A stretch of DNA of 39,253 nucleotides, taken from NCBI GenBank assembly GCA_035299065.1, contig DATGXI010000099.1:1-39253 (forward strand), in the 5' to 3' direction. Each line of letters starts with the position of its first letter. Position 1 is the first letter of the stretch. Of the stretch, positions 26,080 to 35,200 are shown in pieces. The DNA is from DASPJQ01 sp035299065. GTDB taxonomy: Bacteria > Bacteroidota > Bacteroidia > Flavobacteriales_D > UBA2798. The notes beneath the pieces are model-generated. The model did no database searches. It saw only the letters and a list, made by a program, of their open reading frames with translations, and had not been told where the DNA came from. The translations under genes and the position numbers were made by a program.

Positions 26080-26376
26080 TTATATTAACGCAAACAACAA
26101 TATAACCGCACCCAGGCCACAGAACACAAAGAGGGCTATAATGCGACCAATTTTTAAAGAAGATCCCTCAACGGAATGAATAGTGTTTTTAAACACCTTA
26201 TTAGATACAATTTCCGTTCTTTTTTGCGGCAGACTCTTTTTTTCAGGCTGTTTTCCATAACCCAATAAGGTATTGGTTATTCTTTTTTTTTGAGGTACTG
26301 AGTCTTGCGATTTAACTGTAACCGAAAGTAAACCCAGTGCCAAAATTACAATTGTGCAGTATAATAGTTCTTTCAT
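26080..26376 (-). CDS. Small membrane protein of unknown function
   Basis: A 98-aa ORF with an N-terminal signal-like helix (about 4-22; LALGLLSVTVKSQ), a basic low-complexity middle (PQKKRITNTLLGYGKQPEKKSLPQKR), and a C-terminal transmembrane helix (about 76-97). I do not recognise the family. The gene is probably real: it fits between a terminator at 26480-26507 and the LEA-2-like gene, has an ATG, and has sensible hydrophobicity. A candidate -7 box (CAAATTTG) lies about 30 bp upstream. It may be the first gene of a three-gene unit. Confidence 0.6.
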   Translation of the reverse strand: MKELLYCTIVILALGLLSVTVKSQDSVPQKKRITNTLLGYGKQPEKKSLPQKRTEIVSNKVFKNTIHSVEGSSLKIGRIIALFVFCGLGAVILLFALI

Positions 26377-26479
26377 AGTTTCCTTTTTACAATTAGCACT
26401 TCACAAATTTGCTTTTGAATTGGCATTTTTTGATTACACCAATGCACGTTTAAGTTGCAGCATTTCCATTGTGAATAAA

Positions 26480-26507
26480 AAAAGCTCCTGCTTATACAGG
26501 AGCTTTT
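26480..26507 (-). terminator. Strong terminator of the adhesin operon
   Basis: A perfect 11-bp stem (AAAAGCTCCTG / CAGGAGCTTTT) with a 6-nt loop is followed on the minus strand by a run of T. It starts 12 bp after the stop of the OmpA-family gene, the last gene of the adhesin/PorP operon. Confidence 0.9.
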
Positions 26508-26518
26508 CTTTTGCTTAA

Positions 26519-28270
26519 TTACTTGTTATTTACGTCTTGTGAGGTATCGGGTTTCAATTGTTTACGAAAAACAAATTGAACCCTTCTGTTTACCTGATGT
26601 TGTGCCTCACTACACTCAACACCATCATAACAATTGTTTAAAAGCTGTCTTTCACCGAAGCTATATGGTTTAAGCCTGTGTGGGGCAATTCCCCTTGACT
26701 CAAGATAACGCTTGGTTGAAGCCGCCCGCCTGTTACCAAGTGCCATATTGTAAGCATCAGTACCACGGCTATCACAATGGGCATTAATTTCCGTTTCAAG
26801 ATTTGGATGCTCATTCATGTAAGTAAGAACACTGTCAAGAATTAATTTTGCATCAGGCCGAATATCTGATTTATCAAAATCAAACAATATTCTTAACTCA
26901 ATAACCTTTACAAAATCAGCTTCCTCTTCCAATACAGGCTCAAGAACTTCAGCCGTTACAGGCTCAACACACCTGAATCCAATTACATAGTCAGCAACGT
27001 TTTCTATGCAAGGCACATCGTCAATGGAGAACGAGAAAATATCGGCATCGCCATCACTTTCTCTTCTGACAGAAGAGATATAGCCACTTCGACCACTTTC
27101 AACAAAAGTTATACTATAATCATCACCCGCAGAATTTAATGGGGCTTTTAGTACCTGACCGGTTTCAAATGAGCCACCTGCATCGCGCGCAACAATCAGG
27201 TCCATTGAACCGTAACCTTTATATCCATCGGAAGAAAAATAAAGTGTTCCATCATCGTCAATTGTGGGAAATTTTTCGTTCCCAAAAGTATTGATTGAAG
27301 CGCCCAGGTTTACGGGCTGACTCCAGCCATTCCCTTGTTTGTAGCAGTAATAAATATCAGCCTGTCCATACCCGCCAGGCATGTCAGATGAAAAATAAAT
27401 GCGCGAACCATCTTTTGTTATAAACGGACTTGCCACTGAATATTCCTTGCTATTGAATTCAAAAGGAGTTACATTTTTCCAATCTCCGTCTTTTAATGTA
27501 GCGTAGAAAATTTTATTGGTCTCAACACCAAGTTCTTTTTTATCCATTCCACGTAATTCTTTTCCAATACGCGTGTAATATATTGTATCGAAATTTTTTG
27601 AAAAAGAACCAGGTCCTTCACTGTATTTTGAATTAATTAACCTGTCAAACTGACTTTCTTCATGAAAATCAGATATGTTTGATGCTTGTGGCGCAAAATA
27701 CAAGTCGTAATAAGGCTGACCATTCCATGCATATTCCTTTTTGTGACGAACGTTGTTTTGCGATGAAGTAAACAGGATTCCATCTTTATAATTCACTGGT
27801 GAAAAACTGGCATATTCATCGTTTACCGAAGCGAGGTTTTTAACCGGTATTTCGAGATCGGTGCCCATTTCTGCAACAATTATTTCGCATGAATTACGGT
27901 AGTGCTCAGCACGCATATCACCCGGATTCATTTGCTCGTAAATTTTAAATGCGTCAATGGCCTGCCCATAATTTTCATTGTTTTTAAGAACAAGTCCATA
28001 GTTCAAATAAAATTCAGGATCACGGTAACGCCCCGCAGCTGCAACACGGTCGTAAGCATCTTTTGCCTCAGCATATTTGAGCATTTTTTGATAACACAGG
28101 CCTAGTTTATAATTGACTTCCTGTGATGCGTTTTTATTTGCTTGCTTTTTGTAACATTTTGCTGCATCGTGGTAAGCCCATTGTTCAAATAACCGGTCTG
28201 CTTTTTTTGTTTGGGCAAAAGCGCAGCTCCCAAGCAGGAGCAGCGCTGTTATTGTATTAATTCGTTTCAT
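26519..28270 (-). CDS. TPR / PD40 / OmpA-family protein of the adhesin operon
   Basis: A 583-aa exported protein. The signal peptide ends LLLGSCAFA; LGSC could be a lipobox. Domains: TPR repeats (about 20-125), PD40/WD40-like propeller repeats (about 140-395; ITKDGSRIYFSSDMPGGYG, IDDDGTLYFSSDGYKGYG), and an OmpA domain (about 450-565; RILFDFDKSDIRPDAK, NAHCDSRGTDAYNMALGNRRA). It lacks the carboxypeptidase-regulatory module of the paralogue at 1771-3750. The frame opens upstream to 28318, but ATG 28270 starts the signal peptide and leaves 31 bp after the PorP gene. In gliding Bacteroidota an OmpA/TPR protein usually accompanies SprB/SprF-type pairs, presumably anchoring to peptidoglycan. Confidence 0.88.
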   Translation of the reverse strand: MKRINTITALLLLGSCAFAQTKKADRLFEQWAYHDAAKCYKKQANKNASQEVNYKLGLCYQKMLKYAEAKDAYDRVAAAGRYRDPEFYLNYGLVLKNNENYGQAIDAFKIYEQMNPGDMRAEHYRNSCEIIVAEMGTDLEIPVKNLASVNDEYASFSPVNYKDGILFTSSQNNVRHKKEYAWNGQPYYDLYFAPQASNISDFHEESQFDRLINSKYSEGPGSFSKNFDTIYYTRIGKELRGMDKKELGVETNKIFYATLKDGDWKNVTPFEFNSKEYSVASPFITKDGSRIYFSSDMPGGYGQADIYYCYKQGNGWSQPVNLGASINTFGNEKFPTIDDDGTLYFSSDGYKGYGSMDLIVARDAGGSFETGQVLKAPLNSAGDDYSITFVESGRSGYISSVRRESDGDADIFSFSIDDVPCIENVADYVIGFRCVEPVTAEVLEPVLEEEADFVKVIELRILFDFDKSDIRPDAKLILDSVLTYMNEHPNLETEINAHCDSRGTDAYNMALGNRRAASTKRYLESRGIAPHRLKPYSFGERQLLNNCYDGVECSEAQHQVNRRVQFVFRKQLKPDTSQDVNNK

Positions 28271-28301
28271 CTTTTCAATCTTTAAATTATCAATCATAGC
28301 C

Positions 28302-29261
28302 TTAGAAAAAGCGCACATCGGCCATTTTGGTTTTTACGAAACCTAAATCCCATCCGAGCATAATTTCATGTGTTCCATATTTATTATAGATTGCATTCGA
28401 ATTCCTGTTGGCATAAAAGTCAAACGAGTAACCTAAACGCAACCTGTTCAGAAAATCGTATTCAAGCATTGCCATAACAACATTGTCAAGTCCCTTCATT
28501 GAAACCCGCTTGTCAACACGATATCCTAAACCAACATAGAACTGGCCTTTGAATATAAGTGCGGCATTTAAGTCGGCCATTAAAGGTGCGGCTTGTGAAT
28601 AACGAAGCATGACTGAAGGACGCAACCCAATATTATCAGTAAGGCGTTGAACATACCCTGCAGTTAAGTAGTAGTGGCGGTAAAATTTCGCATCATCAGC
28701 CTGGTCATTTGACTGAAAGCCCCATTTTGATTCCACAAGGTGCCTTACAGATAAACCAGTGTAAAAAGTGCGGTTGTACAGGTATAAACCGAAATTTGCA
28801 TCGGGAACCCATACTGACCTTGCATTTTCTGAAAATGCAAGGTCACCTGATGTTTCGGTATTAATCTGATCAAATCCTATTCGTAAATTATTTAGTGTTC
28901 CTGCCAAACCAAACGAGAGTTTTAATTCTTCATTCAGTGGAAGGTGATAAGCAAATATGGCTGATAAGCCCGTATTGTTCATTGGACCGGCAATGTCGTG
29001 GTAGGCCTGCAAGCCAACACCAAGATTGGTGTTGGGAATTGCAGAATGTAAACTTAATGCCTGTGTAGTAGGTGCACCTTCAATTCCCAGCCATTGGCTG
29101 CGGTGCACAAGTGTTCCTGATAGTATGTCGCGGCTGCCTGCATAGGCTGGATTCACATAAAGTGGGTTGAAAAAATATTGCGTAAAAGTTGCATCCTGTT
29201 GCGCAAAACCATTCAGGGCCATAAATCCTCCGATCAACATTATGATTATTCTATTTTTCAT
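28302..29261 (-). CDS. PorP/SprF-family type IX secretion outer-membrane protein
   Basis: A 319-aa protein. The signal peptide ends GFAQQ (about residue 21), then the family hallmark QDATFTQYFFNPLYVNPAYAGSRD (22-45), and a beta-barrel with amphipathic strands follows to the aromatic C-terminus (KMADVRFF). SprF in Flavobacterium is needed for surface delivery of the giant adhesin SprB encoded next to it, and family members pair with type B-CTD cargo. Here it lies 35 bp after the 2415-aa repeat protein gene. It is therefore very likely the dedicated outer-membrane partner of that cargo. Confidence 0.92.
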   Translation of the reverse strand: MKNRIIIMLIGGFMALNGFAQQDATFTQYFFNPLYVNPAYAGSRDILSGTLVHRSQWLGIEGAPTTQALSLHSAIPNTNLGVGLQAYHDIAGPMNNTGLSAIFAYHLPLNEELKLSFGLAGTLNNLRIGFDQINTETSGDLAFSENARSVWVPDANFGLYLYNRTFYTGLSVRHLVESKWGFQSNDQADDAKFYRHYYLTAGYVQRLTDNIGLRPSVMLRYSQAAPLMADLNAALIFKGQFYVGLGYRVDKRVSMKGLDNVVMAMLEYDFLNRLRLGYSFDFYANRNSNAIYNKYGTHEIMLGWDLGFVKTKMADVRFF

Positions 29262-29296
29262 AAGTTTCTTTTTAATCTGTTAATTTTAATTTCCCT

Positions 29297-32200
29297 TTAT
29301 CGTTTAATGAATACCCAACCACGTTTTTCAAGGTCGTTGTAGGCAATCACGTAATAGTAGGTTCCGTCTGGCAGGGCCTCGCCATTAATATTTTTTCCAT
29401 CCCATTTACCTGCCCTGTTATTATAGTCAACGCCTTTCCATACTTCGGCACCATACCTGTTCAGGATAATAACTTTGTTTTGCGGATAACACTCAAGCAT
29501 TGGAATGGTCCAGTCATCGTTAATTCCATCACCGTTAGGTGAAAAACCGTTGTACAATCCACCACCTTGAATATTAACAAGAACACTGTCAGTGGTCATA
29601 CAACCATTTACCGTATCATGCACAGTTACTACGTATACGGTATTGTTAGCTACCATTACAACTGGTTCGGCACTGGTTGATGAACTAATGTTTGATGTTG
29701 GTGACCATGAGTACGTATAATTCGGAATCGCAGGACTACCAATCATAACTCCTCCTCCATCGCATATCAATTGGTCAAAACCAGCCAATCGGTCAGGGAA
29801 TGAATTCACTGTTACAGTTATCTCATCGGTTGCAGTACAAATTCCATCACTCACTGTAAGCGTATAGGTTGTAGTTACAGCTGGATTTGCAAATGGATTT
29901 GCAATATCAGTTGCGCTCAATCCTGTTCCTGGGCTCCAGCTATACGTATAACCAACTATTGCTTCAACACCAACTACACAAGTATCAGCCGAACAAATTC
30001 CCTGGTCAACACCGGCATTAATAGCTGGCAATGGATTTACATTTACAACTATTGTATCAGCATCGGTACAACCTGTTAATGGATTGGTTACAAAAACCAC
30101 GTAGGTTGTAGTAACTTCAGGACTCGCATTGGGTTGTGCAACTGTTGTTGAGCTTAAACCTGTTGCAGGATACCACAAGTACGTATATTCAGCAGCCGAA
30201 GCTGTGCCTATCATTACTGGCGATCCTGCACACGTGCTCACATCAGCTCCCGCGTTAGCTGTTAAGCTATTATCAACGGTTACGGTTACAGTATCACTGC
30301 CTACACATCCGTCAACACTTGTTTCAGTTAAAACATAGGTTGTTGTTACAAATGGACTTGCACTTGTGCTTGCTTCCGTTACAGAACTTAGTCCTGCCGA
30401 AGGTGTCCAAACATATGTACTGCCCTTATGTGGTGCACTTCCAATAAGTACACTTTCTCCAAAACAAACAGTTACATCAGCTCCTGCATTTACGCCTGGT
30501 AATGTATTCACATTTACTACCATGGTATCAGTATCAGAACATCCGGTTAACGTATTCGTTACAGTAAGAATATAATTTGTGGTTACAGCAGGATTTGCTG
30601 TTGGCTGCGCCACTGTTGCAGAACTTAATCCTGTAGCGGGTGACCAGCTATACGTTGTAAATCCTGTTTCTGCTACGCCAATAACAACTGATGCGCCATT
30701 ACAAATTGTTTGATCAGAACCAGCATTGGCAACTGGAGGTTCAACCACAGTTATGGTAACGGTGTCAGAACTTACGCAGCCTGGGCCGGCCGATTCGGTA
30801 AGAATATACGTTGTAGTTACAGTAGGGTTGGCAACCGGGTTTGCACTGGTTGTTGAACTCAATCCCGTACCCGGTGTCCATACATACGTATTACCTTTTA
30901 CAGCTTCGCCACCAAGGGTAATACTGCTTCCAAGGCACAAAATATGATCGCCACCTGTATTGGCCAAAGGTTGAGCATTGATGGTTACCACAACTTCATC
31001 GGTACCTGTACAACCGTTTTCATCCGTAACAACAAGTGTATACGTAATTGACCCGGTTAAAGTAGCTGTTGGTTGTGCAACCGTAGTTGAACTCAATCCT
31101 GTTGCAGGGCTCCAACTGTAAGTTAAACTGTCAACAGCTGGCATACCAATGGTAACCGATGAACCTTCGCAGGTTGTTTGGTCAGCACCGGCATTAATTT
31201 CAATTGCAGGTAAAACATTTACAGTAACTATGTGTGAATTTGTACAACCAAATTCATTGGTTGTAGTGAGTGTATAAGTTGTTGTTGTGTCAGGACTCGC
31301 CATTGGATTTGCTTCAGTTGAAGAGCTTAATCCAGCAGCTGGTGACCAGCTATAGGTAACTCCGGCAACCGGTGCCATTCCTAAAGCAACACTGTCACCA
31401 TGGCAAATGGTTTGTTCAGCAACCGTACATGCACCTGGTAAACCATTTACAGTTACAGTTACAGAGTCTGTACCAAAACATCCGGTAGTATCATTTGTTA
31501 CCATTAAATAATAAGTAGTTGTAAGAGCTGGTGAAGCTGTTGGCTGTGCAATAAACGGTGATGTTAATCCCGGACCCGGGGTCCACAAATAACTGTGTTC
31601 ACTCAATGCTGCACTTCCTATTACAGCCGAACCACCTACGCAAATTGACACGTCAGCACCAGCATTGGCAACAACAGCCGGATTAACATTAACAATTGCA
31701 ATGTGTGAGTTTGTGCAACCAAATTCATTGGTTGTGGTAAGTGTGTATGAAGTAGTAACCGTTGGACTCGCAAGTGGATTTGCAGCTGTTGATGAGCTTA
31801 AACCTGCAGCTGGCGACCAGCTATAAGAAACTCCCGGAACTGGATCCATTCCCAAATGCACACTGTCACCAGGGCAAATGGTTTGTGTTGTTACTGCACA
31901 TGCACCAGGCAATGGGTTTACAACAATGGTTACTGAATCTGTACTTGAACAACCCGTAACATTATTTGTAACCGTTACAACATACGTTGTGGTTACCAAA
32001 GGGCTGGCTGTTGGCTGTGCAACTGTGGTTGAGCTTAATCCTGCAGCTGGTGACCAGTTGTAAAGATGTCCGCTTAAGGTTGCGCTTCCAATTAAAATTC
32101 CGCTTCCTGAACAAATAGTTGTGTCGTTTCCGGCATCAGCAACTGGTGAAGGGTTTACGGTAACAATTACTGTGTCAATACCGAAACAACCGGTTAATGT

Positions 32201-35200
32201 ATCCGTCACTGTTAAGTAATAGCTTGTTGTTACCAAAGGCGTAGCAGTTGGTTGTGCTGCAATGGCAGAACTTAAACCTAGCGCTGGTGACCACACATAG
32301 GTGTATCCGCTCAACGCTGGCGAACCAATCATAGCTGAACCTCCAACACAAACAGCTGCATCAGCGCCTGCATTGGCATCAACTGCCGGATGAACATTTA
32401 CAATAACAACATGTGAATTTGAACAACCAAATTCGTTGGTAGTAACAAGCGTATATGTTGTGCTTACCGTTGGACTGGCAAGTGGATTTGCATCTGTTGC
32501 AGAACTCAGTCCCGTAGCTGGCGACCAGCTGTACGTTACACCTGCTACAGCTGCCATTCCCAAATGAACACTGTCACCAGGACAAATGTATTGAGTACTA
32601 ACAGCACATGCGCCAGGCATTGGGTTCACTGTAACAATAACCGAATCTGATGCGGAGCATCCTGCAGCATTGGTAACTGTCAGATAATAGGTTGTTGAAA
32701 CTAATGGACTGGCATTTGGTTGCGCAACAACCGAAGAACTTAATCCAAATGCTGGTGTCCACAAATAAGTGTTTCCACTTACTGCTGCTGAACCTATAAC
32801 AACTGAACCGCCTGCGCAAATAGCTACGTCAGCTCCTGCGTTGGCAACTGGTAATGGATTAACAGTAATAGTTACTGTGTCAAAACCAAAACAACCTGTT
32901 GCTGCATTTAATACAGTTAAGTAATAGGTAGTTGTTACGGCTGGATTTGCTGTTGGTTGCGCAGTCGTTGCTGAGCTTAAACCAATGGCTGGTGTCCATA
33001 AATAGGTGTTACCACTTACAGCGGCCGAACCAATAACCACTGAAGCTCCTGCACAAATTGAGGCATCGGCCCCGGCATTGGCAGTAACAGCTGGTAAAAT
33101 ATGAACTGTAACGGTGTGTGTACTAACGCATCCTGCTGCGCTTGTGGTTGTAAGTGTATAGGTAGTTGTTACCGATGGGCTTGCCCATGGATTGGCTTCA
33201 GTTGAAGAACTTAATCCCACTGCTGGTGACCAGCTATAGGTTACTCCTGCTACAGCGGCCATACCAAGCTGAACACTGTCACCAGCGCAAATATTTTGAT
33301 CAGCTACTGTACATGCACCGGGTAATGGATTTACAGTTACGGTTACCGCATCAGATGCTGAGCATCCTGCTGCATTCGTAACGGTTAATGTATATGTTGT
33401 AGTTACCAATGGATTTGCGGTTGGCTGTGCAGCTGTTGCTGAACTTAAACCAAGAGCTGGTGACCATGAATAGGTATTACCAATTACTGCGGCAGAACCT
33501 ATAGTAACTGAACCACCGGTGCAAATAGCTACATCAGCACCTGCATTGGCAATTGGCAAAGGATTTACGGTTACTGTTATTGCATCTGATCCTGTACAAC
33601 CAGAAGCGTTGGTAACAGTCAATGTATATGTTGTAGTTAATAATGGATTTGCTGTTGGTTGTGCAGCTGTTGCTGAACTTAAACCAAGAGCGGGGGTCCA
33701 TAAATACGTGTTACCGCTTACTGCGGCCGAACCAATCACGGTTGATGAACCTGCACAAATCGCTACATCTGCTCCTGCATTGGCAGCAGCAGCTGGATTT
33801 ACCGTTACAACTACCACATCAGATGCTGAACATCCTGCTGCATTGGTAACAGTTAAGGTATATGTTGTAGTTACAGTTGGGCTTGCTGTTGGTTGCGCAG
33901 CGCTTGTTGAACTTAAACCAGTAGCAGGTGACCATAAATAAGTGTTTCCAATTAGTCCAGGTAATCCTATCACCGATGAAGAACCAGCACAAATTGCAAC
34001 ATCTGCTCCTGCGTTGGCAATTACAAGCGGATTTACAGTTACCGTTATGGCATCTGATGCTGTACATCCCGAAGCGTTGGTAACAGTTAATGTATATGTT
34101 GTAGTTACCAATGGATTTGCGGTTGGCTGTGCAGCTGTTGCTGAACTTAAACCAAGAGCTGGTGACCATAAATACGTGTTACCACTTACTGCGGCCGAAC
34201 CAATTACGGTTGATGAGCCTGCACAAATCGCTACATCTGCTCCTGCATTGGCAGTAGCAGCAGGATTTACTGTTACAACTACAACATCAGATGCTGAACA
34301 TCCTGCTGCATTGGTAACAGTTAAGGTATATGTTGTAGTTACTGTTGGATTTGCTGTTGGTTGTGCAACGGTTGTTGAACTTAAACCAATAGCAGGTGTC
34401 CACAAATAAGTTGATCCGCTCACTGCAGCTGATCCAATCATTCCGGAACCTCCGGCACAAACTGAAATATCAACTCCTGCATTTACTGTTGGCAATGGGC
34501 TTACTGTTACAGTTACTGCATCAGATGCTGTGCATCCCGAAGCGTTGGTAACAGTTAATGTATATGTAGTAGTTATTAATGGATTTGCGGTTGGCTGCGC
34601 AGCTGTTGCTGAACTCAAACCAAGAGCTGGTGTCCACAAATAAGTTGATCCGCTTACTGCGGCCGAACCAATTACGGTTGATGAACCTGTGCAAATCGCT
34701 ACATCTGCTCCTGCATTGGCAGTAGCAGCAGGATTTACCGTTACAACTACTGCGTCAGTTTTTGTACATCCTGCAGCATTGGTTACAGTTAAGGTATATG
34801 TTGTGGTTACGGTTGGGTTGGCTGTTGGTTGCGCAGCGGTAGTTGAACTCAATCCTGCTGAAGGAGACCACGCATACGTGTCTCCAATTACAGCAGCTGA
34901 ACCAATTACCGTTGATGAACCAGTACAAATTGCAACATCAGCTCCTGCGTTTGCAGCTGGCAATGCGTTTACAGTTACCGTTACCGCATCATTTGCAATA
35001 CATCCTGTTCCATTTGTTACGGTTAAATTATAAGTTGTAGTTACCAATGGACTAGCGGTTGGCTGTGCAGCTGTTACTGAACTTAGTCCAAGAGCGGGTG
35101 TCCACAAATAAGTGTAACCGCTTACCGCGGCTGAACCAATTACAGCAGTTGAACCTGCACAAATCGCAACATCAGCTCCTGCATTGGCAACTGGCAACGC

